Source of the DNA: Synechococcus sp. KORDI-52
GTDB taxonomy: Bacteria > Cyanobacteriota > Cyanobacteriia > PCC-6307 > Cyanobiaceae
Reading direction: 5' to 3'
Assembly (NCBI RefSeq): GCF_000737595.1
Contig: NZ_CP006271.1
Span: 1,116,001 to 1,180,000 of the forward strand
DNA length: 64,000 bases
Below, piece after piece: positions 33,401 through 42,526 of this stretch. Positions within the stretch are counted from its first letter, which is position 1. Each line of letters opens with the position of its first letter. The translations under genes were made by a program, and so were the position numbers. The notes under the pieces were generated by a model. It was not told where the DNA came from, did no database searches, and saw nothing but the letters and a program-made list of their open reading frames with translations.

Positions 33401-33973
33401 ACTTTTTTCGGCTCGTTTGATGTCGGCCATCTTTCGCATGAAATGGATGTTATCCATCGAAAAGCGGCGTTCGTTCATTCCGAATTTGAAGCAGTGCACC
33501 ATCGGGTTGAGCCCACTCGCTTTGACGTCGGGATATTTGCTCAAGTAATTTTCTGTTTCGAATAAATTGCTCGGATCTATGCCCTCTCGGCAGCCTGATG
33601 TGCAGTAATGAAGAATCACATCACCGATGCTTTGTAGTTTCCCTGCTTCTTCGAGCTCGAGTTGGGATTTGTAGTGTTCAATGTCAAAAACATAAGCGTA
33701 GTGAGCTAATTCGCGGAAGTCGCGAACAATCCTCTTGCTTGTACCTTCGCTTTGCAGGCTTTTGATGTATTCCTGCAATTCGGGAGTTGTTTTTTTGCGC
33801 CTGTTGTTGGGCTGGTTCTGGTGTTTGTCTTTCCCTAGTCGATTCAGTTGATTTCGAAGCTTTCTGGGTAATATTTTTGATCTGCCCAATGCAGAAGCAG
33901 AGCGCATGAATGCCTTGCGTGTCGCGTTGGAGAAAGGGGAGAGCGAGCGACGTTGTTTAGGCATGCCGCTCAT
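30488..33973 (-). CDS. Multidomain glycosyltransferase with RgpF, GT4 and GT2 modules
   Basis: 1161 residues. A basic N-terminus is followed by a YLSKYPDVKASGLNPMVHCF motif common in polysaccharide glycosyltransferases. An RgpF-like rhamnan module (VGVFLHIFYPELGE...ILKLHSKKS) lies at about residues 205-440. A GT4-type module (HWVIPNFTPGLGGHMTIFRT, later GFVLSGTNYSLVPNEMMACG) spans about 495-830. A GT2 module (TIVVPVYNGGAMLRAVVES, LIDSESSDG) spans about 860-1100. Three transferases in one chain suggest synthesis of a rhamnose-rich glycan. It converges with the export genes. Confidence 0.88.
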   Translation of the reverse strand: MSGMPKQRRSLSPFSNATRKAFMRSASALGRSKILPRKLRNQLNRLGKDKHQNQPNNRRKKTTPELQEYIKSLQSEGTSKRIVRDFRELAHYAYVFDIEHYKSQLELEEAGKLQSIGDVILHYCTSGCREGIDPSNLFETENYLSKYPDVKASGLNPMVHCFKFGMNERRFSMDNIHFMRKMADIKRAEKSIENSIIDDLKGKRVGVFLHIFYPELGETIASYLKNIPCRIDVFISTKEDSIQILKHIFSQVDNAQKVEVRHFSNIGRDVAPFIVGFKDEIPNYDLILKLHSKKSPHSNALSGWFLHCLDNLIGSKTIAATNLKALQSPDIGIVYPVENYALSLGIKHDSCWGHEDGNYTKASPFLKRFNLDHITRDSQFRFPTGTMFWCKPDLLRPILDWNLSWHDFDEEGGQIDGTIAHSIERLIGLSTTEICNQKLLTTYCGYFLSKQHLTDKSIIEGRNKLKIQGFEKVIQFKSKELDPDWSLKNNTNPKSLHIHWVIPNFTPGLGGHMTIFRTIDYLERCGHQCTIWVHSELKGNDKPSRLSSLHKRVIDQAFIPLKTDQVYMLGNNQDDLDRVSGDIVIATDRMSTYPVLGMKKFQKRFYFVQDYEAYFFARGSSSILTEQSYASENNFSCICASPWLKQKMESFGNSAISFPLAVDHDVYHPDNTQKRSSHAIAFYVRRSTPRRLYELGLLALRALFDLGDYFEIITFGETDLPDLGIPVKVKHAGILEADDLANLYRQCTVGFVLSGTNYSLVPNEMMACGLPVVDIDAEHTRVSYQPETAVLAKATPADLASALSLLLNDSTFRARTTRAGLAATEHLNWDSSNKLVEAYIQESLPSAPTSQHLEPAVPLVTIVVPVYNGGAMLRAVVESCLAQDLDQPFEVLLIDSESSDGCLDGLPEDERLRLHKIRKKDFGHGRTRNLGVKLARGEYVAFITQDAIPANRMWLMNLIAPLQKDPGVAGVFGCHMAHTTHGQLTAHDLDQHFNRWIFRSHRQPIELEVGRQTSNGVVSSHERFYSDNNSCLRKSICETLPLPDVVYGEDQLWAREILRRGYKKAYASTAVVRHSHEYGFRETVIRANTEWHFYNQLLGEKLPSTKQEVLQMIERSCANDKKAQELYPDITNDDLISRRRLHFARACGYYLAAKGHGSLRP

Positions 33974-34006
33974 CTAGCTGATCTCGAAGAATCACTATGC
34001 AATTTA

Positions 34007-35143
34007 TCATTCACACGCTTGGCCTTGCGTTGTTTTTATGCCCAATCTGCTGCCGTCATAGCCCGCTTTCTGACGCACTTTGGTGCACCACTCCTGATTC
34101 GTCAGGTACCAGCGCACGGTCTCCGCCAAGCCCTGTTCCACGTTGTGGCGAGGGCTCCAGCCCAGCTCGGAACTGATGCGGCTTGGATCAATCGCGTAGC
34201 GGCGGTCATGGCCTGGGCGGTCTGTGACCGGTGTAATCAAATTGGCGTGGGGAGCTGATGCAGGGCAGCTCTGATCAAGCTCTGTGCAAATGGCGTCAAC
34301 GACTTCCTTGTTCGTGCGTTCCCCGTGGCCACCCACGCAGTAACTGCTGCCGGATTTGCCTTTGCAGGCGGCCAGCAGCAGGGCATCGACGTGGTCTTCC
34401 ACGTACAACCAATCCCGCACATTCAGCCCATCGCCGTAGAGCGGAATCGACTCCCCGCCAGCCGCTTTCAAGGTGACCACTGGAATCAGCTTTTCCGGGA
34501 ACTGCCAGGGGCCGTAGTTGTTGGAGCAGTTGGTCAGCACCACGGGCAGGCCGAAGGTGTGGTGCCAGGCCTGGACCAAGTGATCACTGGCCGCCTTGCT
34601 GGCGGAGTAGGGGCTGCGGGGGTCGTAGGGCGTTGTCTCCGAGAAGCGCCCTTCGGAGCCCAATGAACCAAAGACTTCATCGGTGCTGATGTGGTGCATC
34701 CTGAAGGCGTCCTGGCGTTCACCGCTCAAGCCTTCGTAGTGGCCCCGCACCGCCTGCAGCAGGTTGTAGGTGCCGTTGACGTTGCTCTCGATGAACACAC
34801 CAGGGCCGGAAATGGATCGATCCACGTGGCTCTCCGCTGCCAGGTGCATCACCAGATCGGGGTCGGCCGCCTGCACCGCAGCCTCAACGGCAGCGGCATC
34901 GGTCAAATCCACCTGCTGAAGGTTGTGGCGATCGTTCGCCGCGCCCCCCAGCTCGCTCAGCACCTCCTCAATCGAGGACAGGTCGCTGGCGTAGCCCATC
35001 TTGTCGAGATTGAAGACGGTGACTGTGGTCTCCCGCAACAGCCTGCGGACGACGGCACCGCCGATGAAGCCGGCACCTCCGGTGACCAGAACTCTGCGGC
35101 GATCTCCCAGCAGGTCGGAGGCGGAAGGCATGGACGAAACCAT
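34007..35143 (-). CDS. rfbB: dTDP-glucose 4,6-dehydratase
   Basis: Second enzyme of dTDP-L-rhamnose synthesis, an extended short-chain dehydrogenase. The NAD-binding GGAGFIGG lies near residue 22, and the catalytic YSASKAASDH is at about residue 180. 378 residues is slightly longer than usual because of both ends. ATG 35143 or 35131 may start it. It is the last gene of the leftward dus-GT-rfbA-rfbC-rfbD-rfbB run. Confidence 0.95.
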   Translation of the reverse strand: MVSSMPSASDLLGDRRRVLVTGGAGFIGGAVVRRLLRETTVTVFNLDKMGYASDLSSIEEVLSELGGAANDRHNLQQVDLTDAAAVEAAVQAADPDLVMHLAAESHVDRSISGPGVFIESNVNGTYNLLQAVRGHYEGLSGERQDAFRMHHISTDEVFGSLGSEGRFSETTPYDPRSPYSASKAASDHLVQAWHHTFGLPVVLTNCSNNYGPWQFPEKLIPVVTLKAAGGESIPLYGDGLNVRDWLYVEDHVDALLLAACKGKSGSSYCVGGHGERTNKEVVDAICTELDQSCPASAPHANLITPVTDRPGHDRRYAIDPSRISSELGWSPRHNVEQGLAETVRWYLTNQEWCTKVRQKAGYDGSRLGIKTTQGQACE

Positions 35144-35200
35144 TGGTGAGAGCGTGGGTGGGGCGTTGTCTGGGGTTGGGGTGTTGAACTCAGTCGCCCT

Positions 35201-36088
35201 TCATGGCGTTTTGAATTGCTGCAACACGGTCTTCAGAGCTTGCTGCCAGTGCTCGCCGTTGAGGTCCAGGGCGGATCGGGTGGCGGTGCAGTCAAGGAGG
35301 GAATAGGCCGGCCGTTCTGCAGGGGTGGGGTAGTCCGCTGTGGTGATCGGTTGAACGGCTGCGGGCGTGTCGATCAGCCCCACGTCAGCACCGATTTGGC
35401 CAACGGCCACCGCCACGTCGTACCAGCTGGCGGCGCCGGCATCACTCCAATGCATCACAGCTGGCAAGTCGCTGTCACCTGCGATCTGAAGGGTTTGCCA
35501 ACAGGCTTGAGCGAGGTTGAGCGTGCTTGTGGGACAGCCCACCTGATCGGCGACAACACCCAGTTGGTCCCGTTCCCGGTGGAGGCGGAGCATGGTGAGG
35601 GCAAAGTTTTTGCCTACGGGCCCGATCACCCAGCTGGTGCGCAGGATCAGGCCCCGGCCTTCTGTTCCAAAAATCGATTGGACCGCGGCTTCTCCAGCAG
35701 CTTTGCTGGCCCCGTAAACACCGAGAGGGTCGCGGGCCTGCTCGGGTTGATACGGCGTCCCCTGGGTTCCATTGAAGACGAAGTCGGTGCTGATCTGGAG
35801 CAGGCGTCCTCTCGCTTGTTGATCAAGAGCGCGGGCGAAGGCTTCCGGTGCCCCGGCATTCACGGCGTGGGCCAGATCGGGCTCCGACTCGGCCTTGTCC
35901 ACCGCTGTGTAAGCACCGGCGTTGAGGACCCAGTCGGGTTGGTGCTGTTCCACGGCGCTGCGGCAGGCTTCAGGGTCCGCCAGATCAAGCTGCTGACGGC
36001 TGGTGGCCACCAGGTCGATTCCCTCAGGGGCGGAAGCGATCAGAGCCTGGCCCAGCTGACCGCCAGCTCCGGTGAGCAGCACCTTCAT
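35201..36088 (-). CDS. rfbD: dTDP-4-dehydrorhamnose reductase
   Basis: Final step of dTDP-L-rhamnose synthesis. GAGGQLGQAL is the nucleotide-binding loop at the N-terminus, and YGASKAAGE holds the catalytic Tyr/Lys. 295 residues is normal. The start overlaps the rfbC stop by 4 nt (ATGA), indicating coupled translation. 57 nt separate it from rfbB. Confidence 0.95.
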   Translation of the reverse strand: MKVLLTGAGGQLGQALIASAPEGIDLVATSRQQLDLADPEACRSAVEQHQPDWVLNAGAYTAVDKAESEPDLAHAVNAGAPEAFARALDQQARGRLLQISTDFVFNGTQGTPYQPEQARDPLGVYGASKAAGEAAVQSIFGTEGRGLILRTSWVIGPVGKNFALTMLRLHRERDQLGVVADQVGCPTSTLNLAQACWQTLQIAGDSDLPAVMHWSDAGAASWYDVAVAVGQIGADVGLIDTPAAVQPITTADYPTPAERPAYSLLDCTATRSALDLNGEHWQQALKTVLQQFKTP

Positions 36089-36675
36089 GGGAAAACGTCT
36101 CCAGCTGCTGCAGCGACTTTGAACCCTGCTGCTTTGGCATCTTTGCTTGAGAGGCTTACCTCGGCGCTCTGCAGCCGATCAATCGGCCAGGCAATGGCCA
36201 GATCCGGGTCATTCCAGACGATGGCCCGTTCACAGGATTTGTTCCAGAACCCGCGCGCCTTGTATTGCACCTCAGCCACCTCGCTGAGGGTGAGAAAGCC
36301 GTGGGCGAAGCCCTCGGGAATCCAAAGCTGGCATTTGTTGTCGGCACTCAGTTCGGCGCCGATCCAGGCGCCGTAGGTGGGGGAGCCGCTCCGGATGTCG
36401 ACAGCCACGTCGTAAATCGCTCCGACCGAGGCACGCACCAGCTTCGCTTGGGGTTCTGGTGCGAGCTGGTAGTGCAGTCCGCGAAGCACACCCTGGATCG
36501 AGCGGGAGTGGTTGTCTTGCGAAAACAGCACCGATTCGCCCACCGCTTCATTGAATTTGTGTTGGTTCCAGCTTTCGAAGAACCAGCCACGGTCATCGCC
36601 AAAGGCCTGGGGCGTGATCAGCAGGGGGCCCTGCATCACCGCGCCGGACGGTGTGTTGAGTTGTTCAAGCTGCAT
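36085..36675 (-). CDS. rfbC: dTDP-4-dehydrorhamnose 3,5-epimerase
   Basis: Cupin epimerase of the rhamnose pathway. Typical segments are [29 protein letters not shown] (catalytic His), [17 protein letters not shown] and [15 protein letters not shown]. 196 residues, family-normal. The start overlaps the end of rfbA by 11 nt. Confidence 0.95.
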   Translation of the reverse strand: MQLEQLNTPSGAVMQGPLLITPQAFGDDRGWFFESWNQHKFNEAVGESVLFSQDNHSRSIQGVLRGLHYQLAPEPQAKLVRASVGAIYDVAVDIRSGSPTYGAWIGAELSADNKCQLWIPEGFAHGFLTLSEVAEVQYKARGFWNKSCERAIVWNDPDLAIAWPIDRLQSAEVSLSSKDAKAAGFKVAAAAGDVFP

Positions 36676-37615
36676 GACTCACCTCCAGGCTGGATTGCAG
36701 GGCCGCGTGATCGCTCACGCTCTCCTCGAGCATTTGCAGGAGATAGGAGCCGTAGCCACTCTTCTTGAGGGGCTGCGCCAGCTGATTCAACTGTTCTGCG
36801 GTGATCCAGCCCTGGCGCCAGGCCACCTCCTCCGGGCAGCCCACCTTGAGCCCCTGGCGATGTTCGAGCGTGCGGATGTAGCTGCCGGCATCGTTGAGGG
36901 AATCGCAGGTGCCGGTGTCGAGCCAGGCCATGCCACGACCCATCAGTTCCACCCGCAGCAGCCCTTCAGTCAGATACATCTGATTGAGATCAGTGATCTC
37001 CAGCTCGCCACGCGATGAAGGCTTCACCTGGCGGGCCCGTTCCACGACGCTGTCGTCGTAGAAGTACAGCCCGGTAACGGCATAGCGGCTCTTGGGCTTC
37101 TGAGGTTTTTCCTCCAGGCTCAGCACCTGGCCATTGGCATCGAATTCGGCCACGCCATAACGCTCGGGATCACTGACGGGGTAGGCAAACACCGTCGCCC
37201 CTTGGGCTTGCCCGTTGCTGTTCACCAGTTGGGGCACCAGATCGTGCCCATGGAAGAGGTTGTCCCCCAGCACCAGCGCGGCGGGGTGGCCGGCCAGAAA
37301 GTCGGCACCAATCAAAAACGCCTGGGCCAAACCGTCCGGGCTCGGCTGTACGGCGTATTCGATCGTCATGCCCCAGCGGCTGCCATCACCGAGCAAGCGC
37401 TGAAAAGCCTCCCTGTCGTGGGGAGTGGTGATGATCAGCACCTCGCGGATCCCCGCCAGCATCAGGGTGCTGAGGGGGTAATAAATCATCGGCTTGTCGT
37501 AAACCGGCAGTAGCTGTTTGCTGACGGCCTGGGTGATCGGATGCAGCCGCGTGCCGCTCCCGCCAGCCAGGATTATCCCCCGTCGCTTGGATGCGGTTTT
37601 CATCGACTGGCTCAC
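36665..37615 (-). CDS. rfbA: Glucose-1-phosphate thymidylyltransferase
   Basis: Activates glucose-1-phosphate with dTTP, entry to dTDP-rhamnose. The nucleotidyltransferase signature [20 protein letters not shown] begins near residue 17, and [20 protein letters not shown] follows. 316 residues includes a short N-terminal extension. It overlaps the preceding glycosyltransferase by 4 nt (ATGA). Confidence 0.96.
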   Translation of the reverse strand: MSQSMKTASKRRGIILAGGSGTRLHPITQAVSKQLLPVYDKPMIYYPLSTLMLAGIREVLIITTPHDREAFQRLLGDGSRWGMTIEYAVQPSPDGLAQAFLIGADFLAGHPAALVLGDNLFHGHDLVPQLVNSNGQAQGATVFAYPVSDPERYGVAEFDANGQVLSLEEKPQKPKSRYAVTGLYFYDDSVVERARQVKPSSRGELEITDLNQMYLTEGLLRVELMGRGMAWLDTGTCDSLNDAGSYIRTLEHRQGLKVGCPEEVAWRQGWITAEQLNQLAQPLKKSGYGSYLLQMLEESVSDHAALQSSLEVSHAA

Positions 37616-40600
37616 CGCGGTGAAGTCGGCGCTATTACAGCACGAGACCCCTTGCGATCACTTACATTCAGTCGACGGCGCAGCCGTTCAAGCAGTCGCT
37701 TTAACTCTGGTTTCGGCCGCAGTTGGCGTTCGATGCTGGCCGCCAGCTGAGGGTTGCGTTGGCCGATCACCTCGCGCCAGCTGTCGACCGGTTGCCGTGT
37801 GGGGTTGTCGCGCAGCAGGCTCACCTTGAGGAAGGGGAAGCCCCGTTCCTCAATCAGGTGCTTCCAGTCGTAGTGCAGAACATTTCCGTTGGCGTTGTGG
37901 GTGTAGAGGCTCTCGAGCTTCAGTTCCGCTGCGCGCAGCTGCACCGGCAGGCCCACTTCGCATTGTTTGACCAGATCCCGTTTGCGGGGCCAGATCTGCA
38001 GGGACTCCCAGAAGCGGTTGAAGGCCTGGCACTTCAGAGCCGCTGGTTTGTAAGCGGTGAAGGCGGACGACAGATGCGGTTCGTACATCAGATCGTCCGT
38101 CAGCCCAATCACATCCGCTGTGCTGGCGTGCATGCGTTGGAACAGATCGTCGAGGGGGGTGATCGGTCCCCAGAAGCTGTCGTTGGTGAGCACCAGAAAC
38201 GCTGCTTGATCAATGTCCTGCCGATACAGGTTCAGTGCTGCGTTCCAGCTGCCGAAGTCATAGCCCTGGTTGCGCCGGATCACGATCGCGGCACAGCGTT
38301 GGCGCAGCCGATGCAGAGTTCTCGGGTGCCAGCGCAGCCCGCTGGCTGACGACACAACGATCACATCGGCGAAGCGTCGGTACTCGTCAATCAGGGGGAA
38401 GAGGTCGTCCCGAAACCGGTTGTCGGCTGAAAAGTGCGCCAGCACAACGATCGGTCGTTGACGGCTGGGTTGGAAGTTCGGATCCCTCCAGTGCATCAGC
38501 ACGGCATCGTCCACCGGACCTTTCGAGCGCGGTGCGGGTTCCCGGGGTTGGTAGCGGTTGCTGTGGGGATGAATCCGCTGGCTGGTGAGGGGATCGCCTG
38601 CCGCAAACAGCCCGGCGTGCTTGGCCCTCAGCTGACCGGATTCCCGTTGATGCCGAGCCAGCGCAGCGCCTTCCCGATCCTTGCCGCGGCTGATCGATTC
38701 GTGATGAACGATCTCCACAAAGGGGGTCACGACCACTGAACCACCGCTCTGCCTCAGGCGCAGGCAGAGATCCACGTCGTTGAACACCACGGCGAGATTT
38801 TCATCAAAGCCTTGGATCCGATCGAAATCGCTGCTGCGGAGCATCAGGCAGGCTCCGGTTGCTGCAGTGAACTCCTCCTGCACCAGCAGGGGTGTCAGCG
38901 TGGCCAGCACGGGGGGGCTATGCAGGTGTTTGCCGGGCTCCACCACACAGCGCCGCTCTCCCTTCACCAGGGCGACCCCCTGATGCTGGATGCTCCCGTC
39001 GGGGTAGTGCAGCTTGGCTCCCACGGCAGTGGTGCCGCGGTAGGCGAAAGAGTCCAGCAGGGCCTGGAGCACCTCGGCGGATCGGAATTCGATGTCGTTG
39101 TTCAGCAGCAACAAGTGGCTGCCACGGGCATGGCGGCGGCCGATGTTGTTGAGCCGCGAATAGTTGAACGGTTCGTCCACCCGCACCACGCCCACGTCAT
39201 CGAGCTGTGCCTGTTCCTCCAGCCAGGCCTTGGTGGCGGCCTCCTCACTGCCGTTGTCGATCAGGATCAGCTCGTAGGCCACAGCTCCGGCACAGCGGCG
39301 CAGCGAGGCGACACAGCTTTGGGTGAGATCCACCCGGTCGCGAAATGGGATCAGAACCGACACCAGAACCCTGGGGTCCGCGCGGAGCTGCAGCTGATGG
39401 CAGGCGCTCAGCGATTGAGAGGGAGTGAGCTCCCCACCCGGCACCAGGAAGCCTGGGCTGTGCCGCTGGGTGATGGCCAGGATCTCAGCGCTGAGTTCGC
39501 CGGACCAGCAGTGGCGGTCGGCCGGGGAGGCAACGTCGGGCACGGTCGGGTTCGCCCGGATGGATCGCTGCAGCAACACCTCCGGGCAGTGGGCAACGGG
39601 GTCGCCGCGACGGCAAACCTGCAGCGCCAGATCCAGCAGCAGGGCATGCAACGAACCGGTGGATGCCGGCAGGGTCAGCTGTTGCAGTGTTGACCAGCGG
39701 ATCGTCACCAGGCCGCCGATGCATCCCCGGCAGAGCAGACGCAAGGGTGTGATCGCTGTCCTGTTCTGGCGATTTCCCGCCGGAATGTCTGGGTCGTCAC
39801 TCCAGCGCAGGGTTTCATCGCTGGTGAGCAAGACCGCTTCAGGGTGTTGCGCCGCACAGTGGGCCATGCGCATGTCCGCTTGGGGATCCAGCTGATCACT
39901 GGCGTGGCAGAAGCTGATCAGGGTGTTGCTTTCTGGGAACGGCGCTCCGATCCATCCAGAGGGATCCTCGAGGGAGGCGTGCCGGATCTGGCCCCACCCT
40001 TCCGGTTGTGAGCTGCGGGCCGACGCGGCCTCTGCTTCTTGTCGGGTTGGGTGGAGAACCACCAACACCGTGGCCGCTGAGGGGATGGGCCCATTTGGAG
40101 CTGGGTCTGGGATCGGGGGCTGGTAGCGATCGAGATCCATGCCCAGGGGGCGTCGCTGCTGGAAGCGTTGACGGCCGATGCTGCCCAGGTGCTCCAGGGC
40201 GCTGAGGGAGCCTTCACGTGCCGCTGGTCTCAACCCATCCCGGTAGGCCTGGAGGTGCACCGGCGGCAGATCCGTGAACAGGCTGCGCTCTCCCAGGGCG
40301 ATCTCGCCCAGCCGGCCGCTGCTCAGCAGTTGCTTGGTGTCCGTGAGGTCCCGATGGCAGGCCAGAAGATCGACGGGATCCAACCCGCTGTCTTCCGGAG
40401 ACCACTGGCTCGGGTTGCGCAACAGGGCGATGGGCAGCAAGGAAGGGTCCAGCAGCTCTTGTGGGAGCAAGGGGAGCTGCTGGTGGAGCTGTTGTTGCCA
40501 ACGCTCGATCTCCTCGGCGCTGGCGCGACCCGACCGCCAGCGCTGCCAGGCCTGGGCATCAAGCGTGCTGTTGTTTTGGCCGCTTGCAGGTTTCACGCCC

Positions 40601-40623
40601 TGATCGTCGGGGCGTCCAGTCAA
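37612..40623 (-). CDS. Large two-module glycosyltransferase (GT2 plus RgpF-like)
   Basis: 1003 residues. The first ~400 residues have no family I recognise. A GT2 module ([44 protein letters not shown]) covers about 405-640. A C-terminal RgpF-like region ([45 protein letters not shown]) covers about 720-960. Both are consistent with rhamnosyl transfer. It lies between dus and rfbA with 4-nt overlaps on each side, tying it to dTDP-rhamnose supply. Confidence 0.88.
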   Translation of the reverse strand: MTGRPDDQGVKPASGQNNSTLDAQAWQRWRSGRASAEEIERWQQQLHQQLPLLPQELLDPSLLPIALLRNPSQWSPEDSGLDPVDLLACHRDLTDTKQLLSSGRLGEIALGERSLFTDLPPVHLQAYRDGLRPAAREGSLSALEHLGSIGRQRFQQRRPLGMDLDRYQPPIPDPAPNGPIPSAATVLVVLHPTRQEAEAASARSSQPEGWGQIRHASLEDPSGWIGAPFPESNTLISFCHASDQLDPQADMRMAHCAAQHPEAVLLTSDETLRWSDDPDIPAGNRQNRTAITPLRLLCRGCIGGLVTIRWSTLQQLTLPASTGSLHALLLDLALQVCRRGDPVAHCPEVLLQRSIRANPTVPDVASPADRHCWSGELSAEILAITQRHSPGFLVPGGELTPSQSLSACHQLQLRADPRVLVSVLIPFRDRVDLTQSCVASLRRCAGAVAYELILIDNGSEEAATKAWLEEQAQLDDVGVVRVDEPFNYSRLNNIGRRHARGSHLLLLNNDIEFRSAEVLQALLDSFAYRGTTAVGAKLHYPDGSIQHQGVALVKGERRCVVEPGKHLHSPPVLATLTPLLVQEEFTAATGACLMLRSSDFDRIQGFDENLAVVFNDVDLCLRLRQSGGSVVVTPFVEIVHHESISRGKDREGAALARHQRESGQLRAKHAGLFAAGDPLTSQRIHPHSNRYQPREPAPRSKGPVDDAVLMHWRDPNFQPSRQRPIVVLAHFSADNRFRDDLFPLIDEYRRFADVIVVSSASGLRWHPRTLHRLRQRCAAIVIRRNQGYDFGSWNAALNLYRQDIDQAAFLVLTNDSFWGPITPLDDLFQRMHASTADVIGLTDDLMYEPHLSSAFTAYKPAALKCQAFNRFWESLQIWPRKRDLVKQCEVGLPVQLRAAELKLESLYTHNANGNVLHYDWKHLIEERGFPFLKVSLLRDNPTRQPVDSWREVIGQRNPQLAASIERQLRPKPELKRLLERLRRRLNVSDRKGSRAVIAPTSPR

Positions 40624-41621
40624 GCGGACGCGGCGAGGGCATCGATCTGCTGGGTCAGCAGCTCCCTCGCCTGGGCGGGTGTAGGGGCCCGCATGAGGTC
40701 ATGACGCAGTCGCGAGGCGCCGGGGAAGCCCGTGCAGGTCCAGCCCATGTGTTTGCGGGCGATCAGCAGCCCATGATCGCCGCGATCCTGCACCAGGCCG
40801 TCCAGTTGATCGCGGGCCAGCGCAAGCCGGGCTGACGGCTTGGGCGTGGAGGGGATCGCACGACCGGTCAATGCCGCGTCGATCTGTCCCACCAGCCATG
40901 GGGCTCCCATGGTTCCCCGGCCCACCATCACGCCCGCTGCATGGGTCTGATTCAGGCAGCGCAGGGCATCGTCGGGGCTGTTGATGTCGCCATTCGCGAT
41001 CAGGGGGATGGTGAGGGCTTCTCGGACCTTGGCAATCGCGCTCCAGTCCGCAGCGCCCTTGAAGCCCTGTTCGCGGGTGCGCCCATGCAGGGTGAGCAGT
41101 TGTGCACCGGCTTGTTCCAGCTGTTGGCACCAGTGCACGGGATCGGCATCACTGCCGCACCAACCCAGGCGTGTCTTTACGGTGACGGGCACGGCCACGG
41201 CGTCTGCCACCGCTTCCACGATCCGGATGGCCAGCTCGGGATCACGGATCAACCCGGAACCCCCACCTTTGCGTGCAATCTTGCGCACAGGGCAGCCCAT
41301 GTTGATGTCGATCAAGAAGGCACCACTGGCTTCAGCCCGTCGTGCCGCATCGGCCATGGCCTGGGGGCGATGGTCAAACAGTTGCACGCCGATGGGGCCG
41401 GATTCCTCGGCGAGCGACTCCACCTTGCAGAGCCCATGCCCCATCTCGAGGCTGGTGGCATTCACCATTTCGGTGAACAGCAGCGCGTCGGGCGCCCAGC
41501 GCCGCACCAGGCTGCGAAAGATTCGATCGCTCACCCCTGCCAGCGGCGACTGCAAGACGCGGCAGCGCAGCTGACGCGCGGTCCCATGGCCGGGAAGCTG
41601 CAGAGGGGGTGAAGCAATCAT
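40620..41621 (-). CDS. dus: tRNA-dihydrouridine synthase
   Basis: FMN-dependent reductase forming dihydrouridine in tRNA. LQSPLAGVSDRIFRSLVRRW opens the barrel. DINMGCPVRKIARKGGGSGL carries the catalytic-type Cys (GCPxxK). LLTLHGRTREQGFKG and GVMVGRGTMGAPW complete the family pattern. ATG 41621 gives about 333 residues. A TTG at 41636 would overlap the divergent gene. The stop overlaps the start of the 1003-residue glycosyltransferase by 4 nt, an unexpected operon partner. Confidence 0.93.
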   Translation of the reverse strand: MIASPPLQLPGHGTARQLRCRVLQSPLAGVSDRIFRSLVRRWAPDALLFTEMVNATSLEMGHGLCKVESLAEESGPIGVQLFDHRPQAMADAARRAEASGAFLIDINMGCPVRKIARKGGGSGLIRDPELAIRIVEAVADAVAVPVTVKTRLGWCGSDADPVHWCQQLEQAGAQLLTLHGRTREQGFKGAADWSAIAKVREALTIPLIANGDINSPDDALRCLNQTHAAGVMVGRGTMGAPWLVGQIDAALTGRAIPSTPKPSARLALARDQLDGLVQDRGDHGLLIARKHMGWTCTGFPGASRLRHDLMRAPTPAQARELLTQQIDALAASA

Positions 41622-41648
41622 GGGTCCATGCTGCACAACGCAATCGAC

Positions 41649-42095
41649 ATGCCCTGGCCGCTCAGTCGTTCGTTGCTGTTGCAGATCCTCGAGGACCGCT
41701 GCAGCGATCGCTTTGTCTGCGAAAGGATCTGGGAACGTCTGGGTTATCGGCCTGCTGAACCGCAGTGGTGCGCCGGCCCCGAGACGCCGCCGGATTGGGC
41801 GGATGCCTTTCCCCAGGCTCCCGAGTTGATCGCCGAGCGTCCAGCCTCGGTTCGATTGACCCGCTCAATTCTCAAGGAACACAAGCAGTTGCTCAAGCAA
41901 CAGCTCAACTTCGCGGGTTACCGGATCGGTGAGCTGTACCCCCGCCGCACCCGGCGAGCCACAGCCGTGAACTGGCTGTTGGCCTGGCTGGCCCAGCAGG
42001 GCGAGCCCCTGCCCGAGCAGGGCCCCCTGGGGCCGGAACTTCCAGCTCCAGCCGATCCAGTGCAGGGGCACCCCGGCGATCTGCCGGTGCGGTGA
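41649..42095 (+). CDS. DUF1823 family protein
   Basis: 148 residues from ATG 41649 (ATG 41628 is possible). The opening WPLSRSLLLQILEDRCSDRF is a pattern I associate with the cyanobacterial DUF1823 family. A central charged helix (SILKEHKQLLKQQLNFAGY) follows, then a proline-rich tail. Soluble, function unknown. It diverges from dus and converges with the L,D-transpeptidase gene. Confidence 0.75.
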   Translation: MPWPLSRSLLLQILEDRCSDRFVCERIWERLGYRPAEPQWCAGPETPPDWADAFPQAPELIAERPASVRLTRSILKEHKQLLKQQLNFAGYRIGELYPRRTRRATAVNWLLAWLAQQGEPLPEQGPLGPELPAPADPVQGHPGDLPVR

Positions 42096-42096
42096 T

Positions 42097-42480
42097 TCAG
42101 GCCTGAATCGTGATCGGCGTCCCCTTTGGAGTGTTGTGGAACAACCAGCGGGCGTGGTTCATCGGCATGCGCACGCAGCCATGGCTGCGGGGCACGCCGA
42201 AGGGTTGCCCAGCGTTTTCCTGCCACGGGGCGGCATGGAGGCAGATGGCTTCGTTCGCGCTCACGCACATCGTGAACGGCACCCCTGGAACGGTGTAAGT
42301 GCGTCCATACATCGTGGTGGATCGGTACTTCGTATAAACCTTGCTGTTGAAGATCGGTGTTGGGGTTGAGGCTTTGCCGGTGCTGACCGGAATCACACGA
42401 ACCACCTCCTGTTCGCTGTTGTAAACAGTCAGGCGCTGGTCGGAAAGGTCGACCACAAGGCTGGCAACGAGCTCGAGCAT
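42097..42480 (-). CDS. L,D-transpeptidase (YkuD domain)
   Basis: 127 residues, almost only the YkuD catalytic domain. SDQRLTVYNSEQEVVRVIPV starts the beta-sandwich, and LHAAPWQENAGQPFGVPRSH followed by GCVRM gives the His-x(14-17)-SHGC catalytic motif. The family makes 3-3 crosslinks in peptidoglycan or attaches proteins to it. No signal peptide is visible from the chosen start, so export or a missed upstream start is unresolved. Adjacent to the cellulose-synthase-like gene. Confidence 0.88.
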   Translation of the reverse strand: MLELVASLVVDLSDQRLTVYNSEQEVVRVIPVSTGKASTPTPIFNSKVYTKYRSTTMYGRTYTVPGVPFTMCVSANEAICLHAAPWQENAGQPFGVPRSHGCVRMPMNHARWLFHNTPKGTPITIQA

Positions 42481-42526
42481 GGCGATGGAGACACACTGAT
42501 TCCGCCCTAGCCGTCTCGCTTGAGAC

